A DNA stretch of 64,000 nt from Diospyros lotus (Eukaryota > Streptophyta > Magnoliopsida > Ericales > Ebenaceae). The translations under genes and the position numbers were made by a program. The DNA is taken from assembly GCF_014633365.1 (NCBI RefSeq), contig NC_068352.1:30537310-30601309 (forward strand), read 5' to 3'. The notes under the pieces were generated by a model that was given only the letters and a program-made list of their open reading frames with translations, ran no database searches and was not told the origin of the DNA. Shown in pieces: positions 12,455 to 22,340 of the stretch (position 1 is its first letter; the number at the start of each line of letters is the position of its first letter).

Positions 12455-13257
12455 CTTTTGTAGTTAATCTCTTTCGTTACAAGCTACTCATTATCAAATT
12501 TGGAATACTGCTCATGGAGTGCCTATCTTTGGCACGGCTTAGCCCTTTATGCCAATGAACCCGCTCCATCGACAACCCGATAACGACCCACTAGATTTTT
12601 GAGATCAAGTATATGTTCCTAAAACTTGCCCTTATTCTACATAAAAATAATGTCTATCCCTAAAACTTCAATCTCTTCTAAATAGTGCAAATGTGTTATT
12701 CAATATGCTTTTTTTTTTTTTTTCAATCCTTGTGCAGGTCTAATGTCTCTCAGCAACCCACATTTTCATTGAGCAGAACAAAATTGAAATTGGAAAAGTT
12801 AAATCTATGGATGGTCTTCATGGTGACAACAGTAAGTTGTGCTCGGATCTTAGTTGTAAAAGCAATCTTGTTCTTTTATGTTTTACTCATTGAATGGAGC
12901 TTGCCTATGGCAATAGTTATTGCTTAAAGTTTTCTTTTTCTTTTTTCCCCCTTTACTTTTATATTTGCTCTTGATTTTTTGTTTGTTATTGCTCTAAGAA
13001 CCATAGGGTGTAGTTACTGAAAAAACTAGCTCTCAGCACTCCCCAAAGTTTGTATTTAGTATTGAAATCGGTATATACTACTTGAGATATGAATCCTTGT
13101 GAACACTATATTTTGGAGATTTTGATTGTAAGTCTGCCTCTTTCATACAACTCCATGTGCAGTGAATGAAGAAAGATTTTTATGGCTACCATCAGTTAGA
13201 TAACACTTTCTTGACTTTGAATTGAGGTCTGTTAGACAATTTCAAATCAATAAAAAA
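12401..13257. repeat. Direct repeat, copy 1 (857 bp)
   Basis: Almost identical to 14175-15032. It starts inside the last 54 bp of the solo LTR and runs to '...CAATTTCAAATCAATAAAAAA'. It contains an exon-like block at about 12737-12831 bounded by a T-rich tract with 'TGTGCAG' and by a 'GTAAGT' donor, which looks like a fragment of an old gene, but I do not recognise the peptide. Open frames through it are not conserved between the copies. Confidence 0.9.
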
Positions 13258-14169
13258 ATTTTCAAAACTTTTTCATATTTTATTTTATTTTATTTTCCTT
13301 TCTTTTCTTTATTTTTTTTCCTTGCGGGCGCGTGGAAGGCACGCGCCTTCTTCCCACTCGCGGGTCCGTGCAGCCACGCGCCTGACTGAATAGTCTTCTC
13401 CAGCGGCCTTCTCGCCGCCGCCGACGCTGCCCGACCCCTAAGCTTCAAAAGGAGCTTGCCTCCCCCCTATATTCGACCTTCCGATCCCAAAAACAACCTT
13501 AAAAACGAGAAAAAAATAGCAAAAATACCTCAATTTGTGCGATAAAGCCTCGGCTCCGGTGAAGCTGTGATTTTCCGATGAGGCTTGGATTTCCTTCTCC
13601 GCTGCTCCATTGGCCACCAAACACTCCAGAAATGTTGCCCACGAAGCAAGGATCAAAACCCCACTCTCAAATCTCTCAAACATTCCCCTAATTGACTGAT
13701 CTATGAAGTAAAAATTTTGGATGAATGGGGTTGTTCGATTGCCACTATTAATTTATAGCCAAAACTCGGCGTGTCTTGTCCCATCACGAACGCCACGCAT
13801 CCTAGAAGTCATTCCCGACGGCCATTCTTCATTAAATGTCCCCCTCTCCCTGGTTTGCTTGTTGTAGGCGCGGCCAGAGCATGGCGCGCTCCTGCTTCGA
13901 TTTTTAGATCTTCTGATTTTTTTTAATATATATATATACTTATACATACATATATACATATACATATATGATATACGTACATACTTACACACGGGACTAA
14001 ATATACATACAGTGATACAAAATTATGATATTTTTACTATATACCTTAAATTATTTAATTAAAACATAAATAAAGTTAACTACTAAATTTATACATACCC
14101 ACTAAAATTTTAATAATTCTTTAGGGCTTAAAATTATGATTTTTATTTACGGTGACCTAGGGTATTACA
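13258..14169 (-). mobile_element. Ty3-gypsy-like LTR fragment at the repeat junction
   Basis: Read on the minus strand it begins TGTAATACCCTAGG, a typical start of gypsy-type LTRs, and contains GC-rich sequence with CCGG-type motifs followed by AT-rich sequence. The other end (13258) lacks a TG/CA terminus and I see no left TSD, so it is truncated or diverged. It lies exactly between the two copies of the 857-bp direct repeat. Short open frames (for example 13438-13683, minus) are not recognised. Confidence 0.5.
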
Positions 14170-14174
14170 CTTGC

Positions 14175-15032
14175 AAACTAAATTTTTAATTCCGCTGCAC
14201 ATATGATAAGATTTATGTAATCTCAACACTTTTGTGGTTAATCTCTTTCGTTACAAGCTACTCATTATCAAACTTGGAATCCTGCTCATGCCTATGGTGC
14301 CTACCTTTGGCACGAGTTAGCCCTTTATGCCAATGAACTCGCCCCATCGATAACTCGATGACGACCCACCAGATTTTTGAGATCAAGTACATGTTCCTAA
14401 AACTTGCCCTTATTCTACATAAAAGTAATGTCTATCCCTAAAACTTCACTCTCTTCTAAATAGTGCAAATGTGTTATTCAACATGTTTTTTTTTTTTTTT
14501 AATCCTTTTGCAGGTCTAATGTTTCTCAGCAACCCACATGTTCATTGAGGAGAACAAAATTGAAATTGGTAAAGTTAAATCTATGGATGGTCTTCATGGT
14601 GACAACAGTAAGTTGTGCTCGGATCTTAGTTGTAAAAGCAATCTTGTTCTTTTATGTTTTACTCATTGAATGGAGCTTGCCTATGGCAATAGTTATTGCT
14701 TAAAGTTTTCTTTTTCTTTTTTCCCCTTTACTTTTATATTTGCTCTTGATTTTTTGTTTGTTATTGCTCTAAGAACCATAGGGTGTAGTTACTGAAAAAA
14801 CTAGCTCTCAGCACTCCCAGAAGTTTGTATTTAGTATTGAAATCAGTATATACTACTTGAGATATGAATCCTTGTGAACACTACATTTTGGAAATTTTTA
14901 TTGTAAGTCTGCCTCTTTCATACAACTCCATGTGCAATGAATGAAGAAAGATTTTTATGGCTACCATCAGTTAGATAACACTTTCTTGAGTTTGAATTGA
15001 GATCTGTTAGACAATTTCAGATCAATAAAAAA
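14175..15032. repeat. Direct repeat, copy 2 (858 bp)
   Basis: Second copy of the segment at 12401-13257, differing by scattered substitutions and small indels. It includes only the last part of the upstream solo LTR, so the duplication happened after that LTR was present. It continues rightward as 'CTTGCTACGATGTATCAG'. The same CTTGC precedes this copy at 14170-14174, which marks the original tandem junction. Confidence 0.9.
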
Positions 15033-15529
15033 CTTGCTACGATGTATCAGCGCTTCAGATCCCTTGGTTACCATGTATTATCCGTCATATGTTAATTATA
15101 TTCTATTAGAAATACAAATTCTAAATGTATAATAGTTGGTAGGGATAAACTTTATTTTTGTTTTAAATTTATTATAAACTACCCTTTTTTAGGTGTTTAA
15201 GACTCTGTATATGATAAATCATGATTAAAGTATCGATAATAAAAGACTTTACTGTCTTATGTTCGGACCAGTAGAGATCTTGTTAATAGTCAAGTTGGAT
15301 AGTGAGTTGGATTGTTCTTGTGTTGGCGTTATTGAAAATGTCATTTGATGCTTATGACAATAAGATATGATAACATGAGTTTTTGATGGCCTTTTTACAG
15401 GTAATTTGTGTCAATGTGGTCAGTCATTAGGGAACCTATTTTGTTAAAAGGTGTTATCATGGTGGTCCCAATTGGTTTTCCTTAATCAGGTTAGAGAAAG
15501 AAAAGTAAGGCCTTACGATCAGGGGTGAG
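15033..15529. other. Unassigned spacer
   Basis: Moderately AT-rich unique-looking sequence continuing from repeat copy 2. I see nothing codable with confidence. Confidence 0.4.
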
Positions 15530-16330
15530 TAAAAATTTGGTTAAATCGAATTAATTGAATTTGTTTCTATCGACGTTTAGAATCAGTCGACCATGATTCG
15601 TAGGCCCGCAATAAGAAAATGAGCCCAAACACAGAGAGGAAGAACCGAGTAGAAGCAAAGATAAACGATACGCATGGAAATTTTACGTGATTCGGCCATA
15701 ATGATGCCCACTCCACGATTGTTCTCTGTGTATTTTAGCAGAGTAACAGTGTATTATTCTTGTTGTCCTCTTCTTTTACAATGATATTTTGACCCCTACT
15801 TATAGTGAGGGGTGTTTATAATTGCATACAATTTTAAAGTATAAAGGTGATATTATGGGGGATAAGTTATTCTTATCATTTGCATAATACTGGGAGTGGG
15901 TTCCTCATTACGAGGGATCTGGCTTGCCTCAGATAAAGTGAGTGGGTCCTTGCCTCCGGTTGTTCGACAGTTTTGTTGTTTATTCGAGCTGAACGGTTAG
16001 ACCAACTAACTGGAAGTTTCGTTGGGAGCTCGTTGGAGGTATAGCTAAGAGCTCACTAGAAGCGTTGCTGGAAGGTCGCTTAATTTGGCGATCTGAGCTC
16101 GAGTTTCAGCGATATGCGACCTTATTTTGACGAGCTCGGGTCTATTAGACTTTAGGCGATTAGGCTAGCCTGGCTGGGTCGAGTCTAGCCCATAAAGAGT
16201 AGTCCGAGAAATACTCGTAACAGTTTCTTTTGTTCAAATCATTTTGTAGAACTATTTGGTTCGGTTTGGTTTTTTGTGTAGTTTGGTTTGGTTCAATTTT
16301 CTTATAAAATAAAAAATCAAAATAACTGAG
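15530..16330. mobile_element. hAT-like non-autonomous relic split by a solo LTR
   Basis: The left part starts 'CAGGGGTGAGTAAAAATTTG' at 15530 and the right part (16223 on) continues with 'GGTTCGGTTTGGTTTTTT', the AACCGAA-type composition of common plant hAT-like non-autonomous elements. The 655-bp LTR 15568-16222 interrupts it. The right terminus is not clear; I place it loosely near 16330. Confidence 0.4.
15568..16222 (-). mobile_element. Solo LTR with 5-bp TSD (GTTTC)
   Basis: 655 bp flanked by GTTTC at 15563-15567 and 16223-16227. Read on the minus strand it starts TGTTACGAGTATTTCTCGG and ends CGTCGATA, so the terminal CA is imperfect. It includes the plant-LTR-typical segment 'TTTTACGTGATTCGGCC...CCACTCCACGATTG' (plus strand, about 15690). 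No internal region or second LTR is present. Confidence 0.6.
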
Positions 16331-16791
16331 TTGATCAAAATTTTAAAAAATGGTGTCCTTTTTAAAGCCATATGGGTTGAATCCGACTCGATGAATATGG
16401 TGAAAACATTTAACAAAGAGCAACGTTATAGTTCAAGGGCTAGTAGTTGTTTGAATCAAGTATGGAAGCTTCTAAAGAAGTTTCAGAAGTACAAAGTTAC
16501 TCATGGCAGGAAACCAACAGATCTACCGATCATCTTTCAAAGACGGATCTTGTTGGAAGTGATGCCGTTCACAAAATCAACAATCAATTCAATTCACATT
16601 ATTCCATACATGGCAAAATCAAGTATCTTAAAATCATTTACAATTATAAAGGCAAAGAATGGCCTAAAAAAAAAAAAATCACATAATAGGGCTCCAAGGA
16701 AATGCTTATTCCGATTTCAAATGTACCAAAATGTCAAAAATTGTATTCAGATTTTAGCACTAACTAAGATAATAAAGCTCCACATTACTAT
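16331..16791. other. Left flank of CACTA1; no gene recognised
   Basis: An open frame of 191 codons begins at 16331 on the plus strand but ends inside the transposon's terminal repeats (16906) and has no recognisable family, so I do not call it. The segment 16560-16790 has weak similarity to the right flank beyond 35738 (shared 'CAACAATCAATTC' and 'AAGCTCCACAT'). Confidence 0.4.
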
Positions 16792-16794
16792 TAC

Positions 16795-17515
16795 CACTAC
16801 AAGAAATTCTGGATTTAGCGACGGATTTTCAGCAACGAAAATTTCCATTGCTATTTTGCGACGGAACAGCGACGGAATTACGACGGACTGTGAAATTTTT
16901 TTTTAATTTATTTAGAAATGGATTTTAGCGATGGAATTTTTCCGTCGCAAAAAAATTAATTTTTTTATTTTTTTGCGACGGAAATATATTTCCGTCATTA
17001 GATTTTAATGATAATAAAAAAATAAAAATTAAATTTTTATATAGCAACGAAAAAAGTTCCGTCGCAAAATTTTAAAATAAAAAATTAATTTTAATATTAG
17101 TTTAAATAATTAAAATAAAATTTTAATTATAATTTTTTTTATTATTAAACTTTACCGACGGAAATATACTTCCGTCGTTAATTTTAGCGACGGAAATAAA
17201 TTTCCGTCGTTATATTTTAATGATAATAAAAAAATAAAAATTAAATTTTTATATAGCGAGGGAAAAAAATTCCGTCGCAGCATTTTAAAATAAAAAATTA
17301 ATTTTAATATTAGTTTAAATAATTAAAATAAAATTTTAATTATAATTTTTTTATTATTAAAATATAGCGACAGAAATATCCTTCTGTCGCTATATTTAAA
17401 ATAAAAAATTATTTTAAGTTAACAAATTAAAAAAAATAAAATTAGAGACGGATTTGAATAATCCGTCTCTAAATCCGCGACGGATTATCCAAATCCGTCG
17501 CTACCATTAATTTTT
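16795..17515. repeat. CACTA1 left terminal and subterminal repeats
   Basis: After the CACTACAAGAA terminus come about a dozen copies of GCGACGGA or TCCGTCGC, mostly paired as short palindromes such as TAGCGACGG...CCGTCGCTA and separated by AT-rich linkers. In CACTA elements such motifs are the binding sites of the TNPA/TNPD-type protein. The last strong copies lie near 17445-17500; weaker ones reappear beyond Cassandra at 19630-19995. Confidence 0.85.
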
Positions 17516-17978
17516 AATTTTTATTTGTTTTATTTAATTAATTTATAAATATTTAAATTTGGAATGAATATTTAAATATATAAATATTTAAATTTTATAA
17601 AAAATTAAATATACATTTAACCATTAGATGAATATTAAAAAATTAATTTATAAAATTTAAATAAATATATTAATATTTAAAATCATAATATTGCTAAATT
17701 CTAACTATATCAATTAAATGTATAATAATTAATTATTTATAATATTTATTAACTGTGTACAAAATGTAAACAAACACTATAATTGAAAAATAAATAAAAA
17801 GTTTAAAAATCATAATATTATTAAAAAAAATATTTTAAATTTTAGAAATCATAAAAATAAAAAAATATTGAGAAATTACATTATATGGAAAGGAGTCCAG
17901 GAGTTATCTTGTCAATCTCTTTCTCTTTATAAATATGAGAATTTTTTGCTAAGCTAAAAAGTTTAAAAACCAAACATA

Positions 17979-18273
17979 TTGGGCATGTTTGTTGTACCTT
18001 AAAAGTTATAATTTTTAACTTCTAGCTTCAAAAAAATGATAATGTATTGTTTGTTTTACCTTATAGAATTATAACTTATAACTTCTACTACCTTTTAGAA
18101 ATGGTAGAAGCTGATTTTTTCAAAGCTAAGGTACCTCATCTTCTATAGCTTCTACATCTTTTTGAAAAGTTGTAACAAACAAGTTCACAACTTATTTTAA
18201 GTTTTAAAAACTATAATATAAGAAATTATAAACTATAATTTATTTAATTAAGTTGCAACAAACGGGGCCAATA
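17979..18273. mobile_element. MITE-like inverted-repeat element inside CACTA1
   Basis: The left end TTGGGCATGTTTGTTG matches the complement of the right end CAACAAACGGGGCCAA with few mismatches, and the roughly 295-bp interior folds back (AACTTCTA/TAGAAG blocks). TA flanks both ends. The end sequence resembles Tourist/Harbinger-type MITEs, but the TSD does not decide the superfamily. Confidence 0.5.
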
Positions 18274-18884
18274 TATGGACGACATTGTATCTTATACTTA
18301 ATAACAATATCATATGTTACTATCTAATATAAGTGTTATGTGTAAAACATTAATGTTGATCAAGAAAAAAATAAATATAACTATTTATTATTTGTCCTTT
18401 CTAATTTTGTCTCTGAGTTATAGATGAAATTCAACAATCTAAAATCTACTATGTTGATCAGATGGGTTCTGTCATTAGTATTGTTCTATTCTATAATTAA
18501 GAATTCTAAGTTCGGTGAATGTTTTGAATTTTTACTTTTTAAATTTTTTTATGAAACTCGAAAATTACCCTAAAAATTTATAGATGTTATGTACATTTCG
18601 TTTGATATAATTTTTATTTATAAAAAAATTAATTAATAAATAATTCAATATATCAAATTAATTTTTTAAATTAATTTTTAAATAAATATTAATTTAAAAT
18701 ACAATAATTTAAATTATTTTATCATCACATTTTAGATAATTACAGTAAGATTTTAAAAAATGATTTAATAATAAAATTTTACTTAAAATATATTAATTTT
18801 ATCAATTAAATAATTATTAATATTATTTTTATAAGTTATATTATTTTTTATATAATTAAAATATTAAAATAAATAAATTCAAGA

Positions 18885-18892
18885 GGCGGGAA
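18885..18892 (-). promoter_or_regulatory. E2F-type site (TTCCCGCC, minus)
   Basis: GGCGGGAA on the plus strand is a perfect TTSSCGSS E2F consensus in otherwise extremely AT-rich DNA. The surrounding 230 bp (18640-18870) resemble the stretch upstream of the second site (21355-21580). Confidence 0.4.
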
Positions 18893-18963
18893 TTTATTTT
18901 AATAATAGTTTTAATAATAAAAAAAATAAAAAAATACATTTTAGATAGAGATAGAATTTTTTT

Positions 18964-19628
18964 TGTAATACCCCGAGAGCCTAGAGAAGTTAGGATATAT
19001 CGAGGATAATGTAAGAAAGGAAACAACACCAGCTGGATACCTTTTGGGCTGAATGTTGGTAAAGAACTCCCAAGTTAAGCGTGCTTAACCTGGGGTAATC
19101 CAGGGATGGGTGACCCCCTTGGGAAGTTCGCGTAGGCCCATTAGGGTAAGTTGTTCCGGTCCTTCCTATCGCTCGAATGGGATCTTACAAGTGGTATCAG
19201 AGCCGACCTCCGAGCCTCTGAGTGCGGTGGTGGGGCAAACCTCAGCGAGGAGGCTGAGTCTCGAGGGGGGCGTGAGGCCCCTATGGGGGGTGCGTGTAGG
19301 CACCTTAGGCGAATCCCACATCGGCCATGCAAGGAGGGAGAGATCTGGGACCAGTTGTAAGGTCGCATGACGGGGACGTCATGTGCTTAAGGGGGGGAGA
19401 ATGTAATACCCCGAGAGCCCAGAGAAGTTAGGATATATCAAGGATAGTGTAAGAAAGGAAACCACACCAGCTGGATACCTTTTGGGCTGAATGTTGGTAA
19501 AGAACTCCCAAGTTAAGCGTGCTTAACCTGGGGTAATCCAGGGATGGGTGACCCCCCTAGGAAGTTCGCGTAGGCCCATTAGGGTAAGTTGTTCCGGTCC
19601 TTCCTATCGCTCGATACGGGATGTTACA
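18964..19628 (+). mobile_element. Cassandra TRIM retrotransposon (complete, 665 bp)
   Basis: Two LTRs of about 226 bp (18964-19189 and 19402-19628) begin TGTAATACCCCGAGAGC and end TTACA. Directly after the 5' LTR is a Met-tRNA primer binding site, TGGTATCAGAGC, at 19192-19203; before the 3' LTR is a purine tract, AAGGGGGGGAGAA, at 19389-19401. Each LTR contains a 5S rRNA-like segment, the defining feature of Cassandra. There is no gag or pol, so it must be mobilised in trans. It lies in the 5' part of CACTA1. The flanks are T-rich (TTTTT versus TATTT), so the TSD is imperfect. Short frames such as 19110-19370 are fortuitous. Confidence 0.93.
19024..19136 (+). other. 5S rRNA-derived segment in Cassandra 5' LTR
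   Basis: Contains AAGTTAAGCGTGCTT and GGATGGGTGACC, the A-box/intermediate and C-box blocks of the plant 5S rRNA internal promoter, followed by TGGGAAGTTCG. The 5' part of a 5S gene is diverged, so this is LTR sequence that may bind TFIIIA/Pol III, not a ribosomal gene. The 3' LTR carries the same segment at about 19462-19574. Confidence 0.85.
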
Positions 19629-21605
19629 TATTTTCTATCGTTAATTTTAGCAACAAAATTTATCTTCCGTTGCAAATATTAGAGACGGAAATAAATTATG
19701 TCCCTAAAGTTTAAAATAAAAAAAATTAATACTAGTTTAAATTAAAAAAATAATAAATTCTGTCACTACTTTTTGCGATGCAAAACTATTTTTATCGCTA
19801 AAAAATTAAATTTTAATTGTAATTTTTTTGCTTTTCAAATATAGAGACAGAAAGTTTTTTTCGTCGCAAATTTTAAAAATAACAAATTAAAATTTAATAT
19901 GGAATCAAATAACAAAAAATAAATAAATAAATTTAGAGACGGATTGACCGAGTCCATTGCTGAAATAGAGATGGAACTTTCAATCCGTCACTAAATTTAA
20001 TTTTTATTTATTATTTAATGAATTTATAAATATTTAAATTTATAAATATTAAAATCTATAAGAAATTAAATATATTAATGTATATTTAATTAAATATACA
20101 TTTAAACATGAGATGAATATAAAAAAATTAATTTATAAAATTTAGATAAATATATTAAATTTAAAAATCATAATATTACTAAATTCTAAATACATCAATT
20201 AATATATTTCATGTGCATAAAAATAAAAATAAAAATAAAACAATATTGATGGATTACATATATAGAAAAGAGTTTATGAGCTATCTTATCAATGTCTTAT
20301 TCTCTATAATTAGGAGAATTATATAAAAATGAAATAATTAAATGTATAATTAAGTCATTCACAATAAATAATAAAAAATAAAATATATAATAAAATATTT
20401 ATGTAGCGCTTGTTAAAATGAGCAGGATAAATAAGTATGAAGATAAGTCCGAAATAGTTTTCAGATTAAAATATGGAATAATGGTTTTCTCCCTTAATAG
20501 TTATACTATAAAAAAACTATAGAAGATTAATTTTTATTTTTGAAGTTTAAGTGTTATGTATAAAACATTAATGTTGAACAAGATTTAATCCATATCTCTC
20601 TCTTTTCTTTTGGCAGTATTTGTTAAAATTCGATATAACCTATTTGTTTGTATGACAATATGTCGTTAGTTTTTAAAATGTATTATTTTTTAATTTCTAA
20701 TTTTATTTTTGGTTTTTACTACTTTATTGAATCAAATTAATTAAAATTCGATATAATCAAATTAATTGAATCAAATTAATAAAAATTATCAATTTTTTTT
20801 TTAAATTCGCTTCTATTCAATTAATGTTTTTTTAAAAAAATTAGTTTTTTGTTTTCGATTATATTTTTAGTTAAAAATAGTCGAATCGATTGGATTTTAA
20901 GACAATGATGTTTTTATGGTAATAAAATGACGTTATTTTTGGCCTATCACACAATTTTTCAACTTGTTTGATTTTGTAGCTTATTTAGTTTATCGGTTAA
21001 TTCAATTTTAATTAATTTTCTTATGTGTTTGTTCGGTTTATTGAATTGATTTAGTTTATGTAGTCTATATTTAAATTTTTTTATTGTTAGTTAATTTAGT
21101 TTATTGGGTTTAATCTGTCAAGTTAGTTTAGTTTAATTTCTCAATTCAATTTGTTGATTTTTGATTAATTCGATGATTGAACCGATCGTTTACGTACCCC
21201 TAACAATGAGGGAAACTCTTTATATATGAAAGAAAAAATAATCAAAATTTTATTCTTTAAAAAATTAAAGACTAGTCAACATTCAAAATATATAAAGAAT
21301 ATTGTTACAAAATTTTTGAATTTTTTTTATCTTTTATGAATTTTTTATTAAAGTAATATTTATAATATATCAAATTAATTTATTATAATTATTAGATTTA
21401 TAATATAAGTATTTTTTAAATTAATATTAATTTAAAATGCAATGATTTAAATAATTTTATTATGAAATTTTAAATGATTATAATAAATTATTAATAAAAT
21501 TATTTAATAATTTTACATTAATATAAATTTTATTAATTAAATAATAATACTAATTATTTTAATATTATATAAATTTATATATAAATTATTAAAAAATAAA
21601 ATTTA
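19629..21605. other. CACTA1 AT-rich 5' region
   Basis: Degenerate GACGGA-type subterminal repeats continue to about 19995, followed by AT-rich DNA. Around 20640-21200 the AATTCGG/TCGGTT-rich composition and 'TACCCCTAAC' suggest a decayed hAT-like insertion. 21355-21580 is a diverged direct repeat of 18640-18870. No gene is seen. Confidence 0.45.
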
Positions 21606-21613
21606 TTCCCGCC
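21606..21613 (+). promoter_or_regulatory. E2F-type site (TTCCCGCC) before the C-rich leader
   Basis: A perfect TTCCCGCC within TTTATTCCCGCCTCTTAA, just where AT-rich sequence changes to the C-rich leader of the transposase transcription unit. The position suggests a promoter element of the TNP2 gene; this is inference. Confidence 0.45.
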
Positions 21614-21739
21614 TCTTAATTTCCCTCCCCACCGTAAAACCCTGGTTTCCCCTCCCTTTCCCTTCCCCCCATAAAACCCTGCCCCAGCCCCCCTCTCTCC
21701 CTTTTTCCCTCTTCTCCCTTCTGCGTACCCTCTTTCCCT

Positions 21740-22340
21740 CTCTCTCGTGGCTAGCCCTAGCCCTCGCCCTTGCTCACTGGCTCGACCTCACTGGCTCGCC
21801 CTCACCCGCTGCCTCGCCCTCGCTCTCGCCAGTTGCAGCTCGCCCTCGCTCTCGCCTGTTGCAGCTCGCCCTCGCCCTCGCTCACTGGGTCGACCTCACC
21901 GGCTCGCCCTCGCTCTCGCCCCTTGCTGCTCGCCCTCGCCCCTCGCTGCTCGCTGTCGCCCTCGCCCCTCGCTGCTCGCCCTCGCCCCTCGCTGCTCGCC
22001 CTCGCTCTCGCCCCTCGCTGCTCGCCCTCGCCCCTCGCTGCTCGCCCTCGCCCTTGCTCACTGGCTCGCCCTCACCGGCTGCCTTGCCCTCGCTCTCGCC
22101 TCTCGCAGCTCGCCCTGGCCCTGGCCCTAGCCCTCGCCCTCGCCCTTGCTCACTGGCTTGACCTCACTGGCTCGCCCTCACCGGCTGCCTCGTCCTCGCT
22201 CTCGCCTCTTGCAGCTCGCCCTTTCCCTCGCCCTCGCTCACTGGCTAGCCCTCCCTCGCTCACTGGCTCACCCTCGCTCACTATCTCGCCCTCATCCACT
22301 GCCTCGCCCTCTCGTTGCTCACCCTCTCCGTCGCCTCTCG
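21740..22340. repeat. C-rich minisatellite (CTCGCCCTCGC units)
   Basis: About 600 bp of imperfect repeats built from CTCGCCCTCGCTCTCGCC, CTCGCTGCTCGCCCTCGCC and GCTCACTGGCTCG units. Long open frames exist in all three plus frames because the repeat has almost no stop codons, so they are not evidence of a protein. It lies in the probable untranslated leader of the CACTA1 transposase unit. Confidence 0.85.

Noticed and set aside
13438..13992. Minus-strand frames of about 80 codons
   Set aside because: They lie in the LTR-like fragment between the duplicated blocks, with no domain.
16331..16906. 191-codon plus-strand frame
   Set aside because: Its 3' part is CACTA1 terminal repeat sequence and the 5' part has no recognisable family.
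19024..19136. 5S rRNA gene
   Set aside because: Only the 3' two thirds, including the internal promoter blocks, match; it is repeated in both LTRs of Cassandra.
19110..19370. Open frames in and around the Cassandra elements (also 39770-40111)
   Set aside because: They read through LTR and primer-site sequence of a non-coding TRIM element.
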